From Acidobacteriota bacterium (lineage in GTDB: Bacteria > Acidobacteriota > Terriglobia > Acidiferrales > UBA7541): a DNA stretch of 64,000 bases. Of this stretch, positions 37,959 to 46,123 are shown piece by piece. The DNA lies in NCBI GenBank assembly GCA_013289665.1, contig JABCZN010000005.1, positions 171,810-235,809 of the forward strand, written 5' to 3'. Position numbers and translations under genes: made by a program. The notes under the pieces are model-generated. The model was not told the origin of the DNA and did not search any database. It worked only from the letters and a program-made list of their open reading frames with translations. Positions within the stretch are counted from its first letter, which is position 1. The number at the start of each line of letters is the position of its first letter.

Positions 37959-40900
37959 ATGTCGAAAGAATTGGTTATCAGCGCGTCCTCCCACGAGCGG
38001 AGAGTCGCGATTTTGGAAGAAGGCCAGCTAGTCGAGATTTACATTGAGCGCGAAAAAGAGTTCGCGCTTGTCGGCAGCATCTATAAGGGAAAAGTAACGC
38101 GCGTTCTTCCGGGCATGCAGTCGGCTTTCGTCGACATCGGCCTGGATGGCGACGCGTTCCTCTACGTCAGCGACGTTTTCGAAAACCTCGAAGACTACGA
38201 CCACGGCCATTCCCACGGTGACGCCCCGGCGCCCGCGATTGCCGCCGCCTCGGGCGGCGCGCTCATCGAACCGCTGCCGGGAGAGACTCTCTCGACGCGT
38301 GTTGTCCATGAAGAAACGATCTCTCTGGACGAGCCGCGCGAGGAATATGGCCACGGCCACAATCACGGTTTGTCGGAAGAATTTCACGGCACCACCGAGC
38401 AGCAAGAGGGGGATGTTGCCCCCGAAGGCCAGGCTACCGAAGGCAGCGATCTCGACGAGCGCCAGCCGGAGTCGAACGCTTCCGCGCCTCAGAATTTCGC
38501 ACCCAGCTACAACCCGACCCGCAGCTATCCTCCGCGCATCGGCAATGATCGCCCGCAAGGGAATGATCGCAGCGGTGACCGCGGCGGAGATCGCGGCGGC
38601 GACCGGGATCGCGGGCGCGGCGGGCGCCGCGGCCGTTTCGGACGGCGTCGCGGCGGAAGCAGCAGCGGTGGTGGCGGCGACCGGGATCGGCGTCCGCACG
38701 GGCAGGGCGGCGGCCGAAATTTGCCGCCATCGAAATATGCCTCTCCGCAGGGTGCTCGCGAAAATCGCGGGGGATTTGACAATCGCCCCGCGAACGATCG
38801 CGGCCCCAGCGCTCCTGCGGAAAAGCACGAGGACGACATCGTTCTGCCGGGCGAATCCCTCGCCAAGTATCGCGCCCGCCCCGTGCCCACGCCGGTTGAA
38901 CCGCTGGGCGATCACGAACCCGATGAACGCCAGCCCGATTATGAGCAGACCCCCTCGCGTCCCGCGGTCGGCCTGCAACCTGGAACCGGAACACCCCGGC
39001 GCTTCTCCGGCAGCTTGCCGCACTGGGTTCTAGCCGATACGGAATCGGAAGCCGATGCAGCCACTGGAGAATCTGCCACGGAAGAGCACGCCGCGGAAGC
39101 CGCTGAGGAAGCCCTGGCTTCGGCTGCGCAGCAGCACGCAGAACAGACTCCAGCCGGACCGGTTCGCGACGGCGCTGCCGGCCTCAGCGACGAGGAGGCT
39201 GTCTCTCTCTCCGCCCGCCTGGTGGAAGCCAAGCACGAAGAAACCCAGGCGCGCGCCGAAGCCGACTCGCTCGTGGGTGGCGCGGATTTTGACGAGGACG
39301 AAGCCGAAGCCCTCCATGAAGCGCACAAAATCGCCGAGCACGAGGAACACGGGCACCACGAAGAAGAATCCGAGGAAGAACAGGAAGCTCGTGAAGACCG
39401 CGAAGACGCGGAAGAGGAAGCGAACGAAGCGCAGTTCGCCGCGGAATCAGGCCACGCGGAACCTCATGCCGAAGCAGGCGAGGAAGCGCACGCGCCAGAA
39501 GACCGCGCGGAGTTGACCGAAGCCGAGCGCGCTGACCTGGCCCACGACGAAGCCATCGAACACGTGGCGGCGGAAACGCTTTCCGCCACTGCGGCCGACG
39601 GCACAGCCGTCGAAGCCGTTGTTGAGGAAGACACCGTGCTTTTGCCCGGGGAAACCCGCAGCCCGCGCAATCCGAGCGCGCCACGCGAAGATTTTGCCCG
39701 TATTGGCACCAATCCGCGTTCCCGGTTCCAGCGCCCGCAGCGCGGCGGACGCGACCGCGGCGGCGATCGCGGCGGTTTCCGCGGACGCGGCGGACGCCCC
39801 GATGGGCGCTCCGATCGTCCCCATCGCGGCGGCGACCGTGATCGGGGCGGTGATCGGGGCCCGGACCGTGGCCCGGATCGCGGTCCTGATCGTGGCCCGG
39901 ATCGTGGTCCTGATCGCGGCCGGGGACGCTTCGAGCGTCGCGGCGGCCACGGCCCGCATCGCGGGCATCACAGCGGCCACGCTCCTTCTCGCCGGCCTCA
40001 GCTGATTTCCGAAATGCTGAAGGCGGGGCAGGACGTCGTCGTGCAAATCGCCAAGGAACCTCTCGGCAAGAAGGGCGCGCGCATCACGAGTCACGTCGCT
40101 CTTCCCGGCCGCTTCCTGGTTTACATGCCGACCATTGATCACATTGGCGTTTCGCGCAAGATTGCCAGCGCGGAAAATCGCTCGCGCCTCCGCCGTCTGG
40201 TCGGAGAAGCGCGCGGCAGCTATCCCGGCGGCTTCATCGTGCGCACCGCGGCAGGCGGCGCCACCGATGACGAAATCCGCACCGACATCGAGTTCCTCGG
40301 CAAGGCCTGGAACGAAATCAAGGCCAAGCACGATGACCGCAAGGCGCCTGCTCTTCTCCACCGCGACCTGAACCTGGTCGAACGGATTCTCCGCGATTAC
40401 GTCAGCGACGATTTCACCGGCATCTGGATTGACAACGAAGAGGAATACGGCAAGGTCGTCGAATTCGTCAGCCGCTTCCAGCCGAAACTCGTCAACAAGG
40501 TGAAGCTCTACACCAAGGAGCAGCCCATCTTCGAAGAGTTCGGCATCCAGCACGAGCTCGACAAGGCTCTCCGCGCCAAGGTCTGGTTGAAGTCCGGCGG
40601 CTACATCGTCATCAACCACACCGAAGCACTCGTCGCCATTGACGTCAACACGGGCAAGTTCGTCGGCAAAGGCTCCATCCGACTCGAAGACACCATCGTC
40701 AAGACCAACCTCGAAGCCGTGAAGGAAATCGTGCGGCAGATCCGCTTGCGCGACCTGGGCGGCATCATCGTGGTGGATTTCATTGACATGGAAGAGCGCC
40801 GCAACCGCGAAAAAGTTTTGAGCGCGTTGCAGATGGCTCTCGAGCAGGACAAGGCGCCGTCGAAAGCGCTTTCCTTCAACGAGTTCGGCCTGGTCTGCAT

Positions 40901-41204
40901 CACCCGCAAGCGCACCAAGCAGGCGCTGGAGCGCGTGCTCTGCCAGCCTTGCCCGTATTGCACCGGCTCCGGCATGGTCAAATCCATCCCCACGCTTTGC
41001 TACGAAATTCAGTCCGAGGCGCGCAAGATGGCCGTCACCGATCACGAAGGCCCGAACCTCACCCTGCGCGTGCACCCGGAAATCGCCAAGGCGCTGAAAA
41101 CCCGCGAGTCCATCCTGATCGACGAGCTTGAGCAGAACTCGCACAAACACATCATCATCCAGTCCGACGCCACCCTGCACTGGGAGCAGTACGACATCTA
41201 CTGA
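37959..41204 (+). CDS. rng: Rne/Rng family ribonuclease (RNase E/G) with very long low-complexity insertion in the S1 domain
   Basis: LVGSIYKGKVTRVLPGMQSAFVDIGLDGDAFLYVSDV ... MLKAGQDVVVQIAKEPLGKKGARITSHVALPGRFLVYMP; INHTEALVAIDVNTGKFVG; CQPCPYCTGSGMVKS Zn-link. Confidence 0.95.
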   Translation: MSKELVISASSHERRVAILEEGQLVEIYIEREKEFALVGSIYKGKVTRVLPGMQSAFVDIGLDGDAFLYVSDVFENLEDYDHGHSHGDAPAPAIAAASGGALIEPLPGETLSTRVVHEETISLDEPREEYGHGHNHGLSEEFHGTTEQQEGDVAPEGQATEGSDLDERQPESNASAPQNFAPSYNPTRSYPPRIGNDRPQGNDRSGDRGGDRGGDRDRGRGGRRGRFGRRRGGSSSGGGGDRDRRPHGQGGGRNLPPSKYASPQGARENRGGFDNRPANDRGPSAPAEKHEDDIVLPGESLAKYRARPVPTPVEPLGDHEPDERQPDYEQTPSRPAVGLQPGTGTPRRFSGSLPHWVLADTESEADAATGESATEEHAAEAAEEALASAAQQHAEQTPAGPVRDGAAGLSDEEAVSLSARLVEAKHEETQARAEADSLVGGADFDEDEAEALHEAHKIAEHEEHGHHEEESEEEQEAREDREDAEEEANEAQFAAESGHAEPHAEAGEEAHAPEDRAELTEAERADLAHDEAIEHVAAETLSATAADGTAVEAVVEEDTVLLPGETRSPRNPSAPREDFARIGTNPRSRFQRPQRGGRDRGGDRGGFRGRGGRPDGRSDRPHRGGDRDRGGDRGPDRGPDRGPDRGPDRGPDRGRGRFERRGGHGPHRGHHSGHAPSRRPQLISEMLKAGQDVVVQIAKEPLGKKGARITSHVALPGRFLVYMPTIDHIGVSRKIASAENRSRLRRLVGEARGSYPGGFIVRTAAGGATDDEIRTDIEFLGKAWNEIKAKHDDRKAPALLHRDLNLVERILRDYVSDDFTGIWIDNEEEYGKVVEFVSRFQPKLVNKVKLYTKEQPIFEEFGIQHELDKALRAKVWLKSGGYIVINHTEALVAIDVNTGKFVGKGSIRLEDTIVKTNLEAVKEIVRQIRLRDLGGIIVVDFIDMEERRNREKVLSALQMALEQDKAPSKALSFNEFGLVCITRKRTKQALERVLCQPCPYCTGSGMVKSIPTLCYEIQSEARKMAVTDHEGPNLTLRVHPEIAKALKTRESILIDELEQNSHKHIIIQSDATLHWEQYDIY
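39852..39924 (+). repeat. 12-bp tandem repeat encoding DRGP units
   Basis: (GAT/GAC CGN GGN CCN) about 6 copies encoding DRGPDRGPDRGPDRGPDRGPDRG. Confidence 0.85.
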
Positions 41205-41317
41205 AACAACGTAGTCTATGTGAGTGAGAAATAAGCACATATCTTAAACAAAAGAACCTGGCAAACACAAAAACTCATCGAGTTCACGTGGTACGTCAGG
41301 ATTTGCTTTTCACTAAC

Positions 41318-41340
41318 TGTAGTGGCGGCTTTCTGCCGCC
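41318..41340 (+). repeat. REP-like element TGTAGTGGCGGC-hairpin
   Basis: TGTAGT + GGCGGC-N5-GCCGCC; one of four similar intergenic elements in the window. Confidence 0.4.
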
Positions 41341-41352
41341 TCTTCCTGAGGA

Positions 41353-41392
41353 GGAAACGCCCGGGCCAATCCCCGGGCGTTTCCTTTTTCTC
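41353..41392 (+). terminator. rho-independent terminator of rne/rng
   Basis: GGAAACGCCCGGG-loop-CCCGGGCGTTTCC followed by TTTTT; also suitable as bidirectional terminator for the convergent 41405 gene. Confidence 0.88.
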
Positions 41393-41404
41393 TTGTAGCT
41401 TCTC

Positions 41405-44230
41405 TTACTTCCTATTGCCCATTTCGCGCGCACTCGCGCTTTTGTCAGGCGGGGGGAAGACACCGTGTTGTGGCGTGGGCATGGGTGCATCACCCATGCG
41501 GTCCTCCCAGAGGAACTTGTTCAGCACCGTGTTGTCGGCTGCGTCGGCGTGATTGAAATCGAGATTTTTCCCCTGCTTCCACTCCTTGGTATTCGTTTCG
41601 TAGAGCAGCCCGTTGTCGCGGTTGCGGTAATCGGCGAGAAAGGCCGGTTGTGTTCCTGGGCCGCTGAAGAGCGGGGCCATGATCGCCGCGCGGGAATCAT
41701 TGGCGTTCATCGGCGGCGCGCCAAGCAAAGCCTCGATCGTGCGGACCATGTTCACCGTCGTATAAAAATGATGATCCACAAAAACGCCGCTCTTCCCGTC
41801 TTGCGATTCCGGGCGCGGCGCATATTTGCTGATCACCAGGGCGATGCTGCGGTGCGAGTCCACATGGTCCGGCCCGTCCTGCGCATCATCCTCAAGAACC
41901 AAGATGGCCGTGTCATCCCAGTACGCGCTATTTGAAATGGCTTCCGCCACCCGGCCGACCGCCAGATCGTTGTCCGCCACCGAAGCCGCCGGCCTCGGGT
42001 GGCCCTTCTTTCCTCCCGCCGTGTGATCGTTCGGCAGCCGCAGCAGGATGAATTGCGGCATGGCATCCTTTCCGGCGTCTTTGCGTGCAGCAGCGAACGC
42101 ATTGAACTCGTTCAGAAATTCATCCACTCTCAGTTGATCCGGATAATTCACTTCAAAATCCGGATACCGGGGATCAAAATGCCCGCGCAGCTCCGCTTGC
42201 GAAGCGATGTTTTTGGCAAGCACGGGAATGTCCCATGGATACGGACTTGGCCCGCCATGCGGGTCGCCCACGTTTTTCTCGAGCGGCTCGCCTTTCTTGA
42301 CGACTGCCCTCGCGCAGGGCACCCCGGCAACCTCTGGTGGCCCGCCAGATGGCGACTTGCCTTTCTCTTCTCGATTGCACCAGCGTGAAACGATGTATTC
42401 GCCATAATGCCGGTAGGAAACTCCGTGGTTCGCAAAATTTTTCCAGAGATACCCGCCCGTCGGTTCGCCTGCGTCGGGAAGATCGTCTTCCGCGGAAACG
42501 CCGCCCAGCAGCTGGCCTTCGGAGTCATACGTGTGCTCGCGGCCGCGATACCCGACGGGCCAGGTCTTTTCCACGTAGTCGGAAATCGAAGCCGAAGTGG
42601 ACCACACATGCCCATCGCCCGAGACGTCGCCGCTGTCGTAGAAATTGTCCAGCACGCCAAACTGCCGCGCCATCTTGTGCTGGTTCGGCGTAATCTCTTC
42701 GCCGTACATCGCCAGGGAGGCGTCGCCGTCTCCCGCGCCCAGGTCCCCAAGAATTTGGTCGTACGTGCGGTTTTCCTTGATGATGTAAATCACGTGCTTG
42801 ATCTTGTTCTCGCCGGTTGCGAAAGGAACTTTGTCCACATTCCCCTGCGTGGCGTTCATGGTTACCGCTTGCCCAGTCCACTCCGCAAGTTTCCCTTGAA
42901 TGTCTGCGAAGTGAGTCCTCGCCAGCGATCCATGCGTCATCGCGGGGTTATACAGATATTGCGGCTCCTCGTTGGGTTTCGTTTTTGTGGCCGCAGGATT
43001 CGGCCCTGAACCGCGGCCTTTCGCGGTGCCGACCAGCAGATCGTTCGACGTGGCAAGTACCACGGTCGGATAAAACTCCGTAGGAATAAATCCTGTTGCC
43101 CGCTCCCGATTGCCGCCGCTCGGCTGGCTTAAATCGAACACGCCCACGGTGTCGGAAATCGCGTCCGCCGAAAATAGCGTATTCCCGTCGGGGGAGAGCG
43201 CCAGGCTCTCGGGATCGCTCCCGCCATATTTTTGTCCCGGCAATTTCGTGGAGAGCGTGTATACAACCTTCCCCGTCTTTGTATCCAGCGCATCGATCTC
43301 GTCGCGGTTCGTCAGCGCCACAAACAGGCGTGAATCGTCGTGATTGAGCAGCAATGCGGTCGGGTGCGATCCGCCGGCAAGCGGCGCAGCGGGCTTACGC
43401 AGCGAAATAAATCGCAGCACCGTGCCCTTCACGAGATCAAGTTCCGCCACCGCCGACGCATTCCACAGCGAAACATATCCCCGCCGTCCGTCACGCGTCA
43501 TCGCCGCGGTATACGGCAGTGCTCCCGGTATGCGCTTATACGTGGAAAGATTAAAGCGATGCACAACTGTTCCATCGGCACTGTTTACCAGGATAGCCTC
43601 GTCCGAGCCGTTCGATGCCACCAGGATGCGCTCCTCTCCTCCGCTCATCCCCACGCTCAATCCCGCCGGGTAGGTCACTTCCTGGAACTCCCCGCGCCGG
43701 ACTTTCCTCTGTGGTAATTTCTCGCGTGGCGCGAGCGGCAAAAATCGTTCCGGCGTTACCATTCCATTATCAAAGCTGTAAACTGCGATTCCATTTCCCG
43801 TGCTTCCCTTCTCTTTTCCCATCGGGTCGGTCAGCGACGCCATCGACGCGTACACGTGCTTGCCGTCCACACTGAAAGCCAATCCGAGAAAATACGTCTG
43901 CTTCGCCCGCTTCCCCAGCCGGTCGTCCGGAAAATCACGCAAGTCATTCGTTTCGAGGTTCAAGACGGTCAGCGACTGCATTTCGCCTGATGTATACGCG
44001 CCAAAACCGCTGTGCAGCAGCACCGCGAACCGCCCGTCCGGCGATACGACCCCCGCCGTAGGGAAATTATTCGTGGCCCGCGGGTCACCCGGCACGTCTC
44101 CAAGCAATTTTCCATTAGGCAATTGCCTGAGCGCCTGGGCCGGGGGCCCCGTTTGCGCATGGAGTTTTCCAGGCGCGACTACCAGCAGCATCATTCCCAA
44201 AAACCAACGACTAATTTTCTCTCTTTGCAT
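41405..44230 (-). CDS. bifunctional YncE-like beta-propeller / phosphoesterase (alkaline phosphatase superfamily) protein
   Basis: 941 aa; propeller repeats (LALSPDGNTLFSADAISDTVGVFDL), then IKHVIYIIKENRTYDQILGDLGAGDGDASLAMYGEEITPNQHKMARQFGVLDNFYDSGDVSGDGHVWS. Confidence 0.88.
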   Translation of the reverse strand: MQREKISRWFLGMMLLVVAPGKLHAQTGPPAQALRQLPNGKLLGDVPGDPRATNNFPTAGVVSPDGRFAVLLHSGFGAYTSGEMQSLTVLNLETNDLRDFPDDRLGKRAKQTYFLGLAFSVDGKHVYASMASLTDPMGKEKGSTGNGIAVYSFDNGMVTPERFLPLAPREKLPQRKVRRGEFQEVTYPAGLSVGMSGGEERILVASNGSDEAILVNSADGTVVHRFNLSTYKRIPGALPYTAAMTRDGRRGYVSLWNASAVAELDLVKGTVLRFISLRKPAAPLAGGSHPTALLLNHDDSRLFVALTNRDEIDALDTKTGKVVYTLSTKLPGQKYGGSDPESLALSPDGNTLFSADAISDTVGVFDLSQPSGGNRERATGFIPTEFYPTVVLATSNDLLVGTAKGRGSGPNPAATKTKPNEEPQYLYNPAMTHGSLARTHFADIQGKLAEWTGQAVTMNATQGNVDKVPFATGENKIKHVIYIIKENRTYDQILGDLGAGDGDASLAMYGEEITPNQHKMARQFGVLDNFYDSGDVSGDGHVWSTSASISDYVEKTWPVGYRGREHTYDSEGQLLGGVSAEDDLPDAGEPTGGYLWKNFANHGVSYRHYGEYIVSRWCNREEKGKSPSGGPPEVAGVPCARAVVKKGEPLEKNVGDPHGGPSPYPWDIPVLAKNIASQAELRGHFDPRYPDFEVNYPDQLRVDEFLNEFNAFAAARKDAGKDAMPQFILLRLPNDHTAGGKKGHPRPAASVADNDLAVGRVAEAISNSAYWDDTAILVLEDDAQDGPDHVDSHRSIALVISKYAPRPESQDGKSGVFVDHHFYTTVNMVRTIEALLGAPPMNANDSRAAIMAPLFSGPGTQPAFLADYRNRDNGLLYETNTKEWKQGKNLDFNHADAADNTVLNKFLWEDRMGDAPMPTPQHGVFPPPDKSASAREMGNRK

Positions 44231-44315
44231 GGCAGCATTATATTTGACTTCGTGTTAGAAAACTGTGAATGTCCGCCGGGCGAGCGATCTGGTCGCAATG
44301 GGACTTCTTGCCAAC

Positions 44316-44725
44316 TCTCCCAATTGCCGTTAGATTTCTCAACTGGCTGAGATTTCTTCCAAACCTTCAAAGCGCAAGATTTCGTGGACCGAGGTGAATC
44401 ACTTGATGGCCGCCCCGCCATGTCTCCCGTGGGCGGCGTCGGCATCAACTACGCCATTCAGGATGCAGTGGCAACCGTCAATGTTCTCTCGCAGGGACTG
44501 AAATCCGGCCGCGTTTCCGATGCCGACCTCGCGGAAGTCCAGCGCCAGCGCGAGTGGCCGACCCGCGTCATTCAGGCGGCACAATCGTTTCTGCAGAGAC
44601 GCATCATCGCCGGCGCTCTGAATACCGCACAAGCTGCAAACGTGCCCTGGCAGCTTCGATTGTTCGCAAAGATTCCGATTGTGCGCGACATTCCTCCAAA
44701 AATATCCGATATCAGCAGTACCTAG
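44316..44725 (+). pseudogene. internally deleted duplicate of the FAD-dependent oxidoreductase at 46124-47389
   Basis: 5' leader plus ATGGCCGCCCCGCC similar to 46040-46137 joined directly to MSPVGGVGINYAIQDAVATVNVLSQGLKSGRVSDADLAEVQRQREWPTRVIQAAQSFLQRRIIAGALNTAQAANVPWQLRLFAKIPIVRDIPP, nearly identical to 47063-47340. Confidence 0.85.
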
Positions 44726-44854
44726 CGATTCGTACGATCGCAGTCGTCCTCGGCAATCCGCAATGGCCGGTGCTGCGACAGCATGTGGACCGGGTAGTGG
44801 CGGCTGTGAGCGCCGCAAGACCCGGAAGTTATGTCGAGGTGGAAAATCCCCGAA

Positions 44855-44939
44855 GGGCAAGCGCGAACCATACTCGAATAAGCGCATCATCATTCAGTCC
44901 GACGCCACCCTGCACTGGGGGCAGTACGACATCGACTAA
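44855..44939 (+). pseudogene. duplicated 3' tail of the rne/rng gene
   Basis: KRIIIQSDATLHWGQYDID* versus KHIIIQSDATLHWEQYDIY* at the end of 37959..41204; DNA near-identical. Confidence 0.85.
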
Positions 44940-44985
44940 ATAGCTGTATCATCCTGCATCATCCTTAAATGAAATGAGATAATCC

Positions 44986-45014
44986 TTGACATTTAATGCG
45001 GTGCATTATATCCT
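44986..45014 (+). promoter_or_regulatory. promoter with overlapping palindromic operator for higBA
   Basis: TTGACA (44986-44991), N17, TATCCT (45009-45014); perfect inverted repeat TAATGC-GGT-GCATTA at 44994-45008 in the spacer. Confidence 0.6.
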
Positions 45015-45020
45015 CTGGAT

Positions 45021-45299
45021 GTGATAAAGTCCTTCAAGTGCGCCGACACAAAGAGGCTTTTCCACGATGAGAATGTTCGTAACTTCGTGAACATTCGACA
45101 GCCAGCACGGCGAAAGCTGTTGATGTTGCACGCGGCCAAACGTTTGACGGATTTGAAAGTGCCTCCGGGCAACAGACTTCATCAACTGGAACGTGACCGT
45201 GCGGGACAGCACAGCGTAAGCATCAACGACCAGTGGCGTATCTGTTTTGTGTGGATCGATGGAGACGCCTACGACGTGGAGATTACGGATTATCACTGA
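45021..45299 (+). CDS. higB: HigB-like type II toxin (RelE superfamily)
   Basis: MIKSFKCADTKRLFHDENVRNF...RRKLLMLHAAKRLTDLKVPPGNRLHQLERDRAGQHSVSINDQWRICFVWIDGDAYDVEITDYH; GTG start. Confidence 0.92.
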   Translation: MIKSFKCADTKRLFHDENVRNFVNIRQPARRKLLMLHAAKRLTDLKVPPGNRLHQLERDRAGQHSVSINDQWRICFVWIDGDAYDVEITDYH

Positions 45300-45309
45300 G
45301 GGAGGAAAC

Positions 45310-45609
45310 ATGGCTCGACTGAAACCAATTCATCCGGGCGAGATTCTTCGAGAAGAGTTTATGGTGCCGCTTCACCTGAATGCTAATAAGCTGGCATTGG
45401 CTCTGCACGTCCCTGCTCCAAGCATCTACGATATCGTCAAGGAGGAGCGCGGTATCTCGCCTGAGATGGCTCTTCGGCTTGGATATGTGTTCGGAACGAC
45501 TCCCGATTTTTGGCTCAATCTTCAATCGGAATTTGATTTGCGAGTCGTGCGAAACGAGAAGGAAGCCAAGGTCAAGAATGAGGTTCGTCCACTTGAAGTC
45601 CACGCATAG
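45310..45609 (+). CDS. higA: HigA-like antitoxin (XRE HTH)
   Basis: MARLKPIHPGEILREEFMVPLHLNANKLALALHVPAPSIYDIVKEERGISPEMALRLGYVFGTTPDFWLNLQSEFDL. Confidence 0.93.
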   Translation: MARLKPIHPGEILREEFMVPLHLNANKLALALHVPAPSIYDIVKEERGISPEMALRLGYVFGTTPDFWLNLQSEFDLRVVRNEKEAKVKNEVRPLEVHA

Positions 45610-45859
45610 GTCTTCTTATTTTTGGAATAAGCTACGGGACTGTAGTGATCAGCTTTAGAGCGAACAATTCGCCGCGTGTCACTGTGACGCTGTACTCGAC
45701 ACCCATAGAGGTCGATGCCGTCAGGGCAGCCCCGTGCCATACTACGGCCACTGTTTTGGCATAAACCGACGGGACTTAATCGGTTGTGCCGGTTTCTTGG
45801 TTTGACTTTTCTGTAAGTTGCGGGTTGTCAACGCGGCCTTTCATGCGACATCGACTAAC

Positions 45860-45889
45860 TGTAGGGGTGGCCCGCCTGCCACGGGCGGG
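45860..45889 (+). repeat. REP-like element TGTAGGGGTGG-hairpin
   Basis: CGACATCGACTAACTGTAGGGGTGG + CCCGCC-N6-GGGCGG. Confidence 0.4.
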
Positions 45890-46123
45890 TCTTACGCCGG
45901 CTCTGTTCGAGAAACAAAACACGCGGGATGCGGGGGCCGGGCGTTTTCTTTTTCTCAGGGCGTAACTCCCACCACTTGTCGCCCTGTTTGTGCGCAATCC
46001 GCACTGCCCTCTTGCCGCTGATTTGTTGCTAAGTCCCCCGATTCCCGCTAGATTCCTCAACAGACTGCCGTTTCTTCCAAATCTTCAAAGTAGAAGATTT
46101 CCTCGACCGAGGTGAAACGATCC

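Noticed and set aside
38028-39023. 331-aa minus-strand Ala/Arg-rich ORF
   Set aside because: Shadow of the repetitive rne/rng insertion; low-complexity composition only
39852-39924. CRISPR-like periodicity
   Set aside because: 12-bp in-frame codon repeat encoding DRGP, no spacers; protein low-complexity repeat
39447-41240. 597-aa minus-strand ORF over rne/rng
   Set aside because: Antisense shadow of a high-GC coding region; the plus-strand RNase E/G is unambiguous
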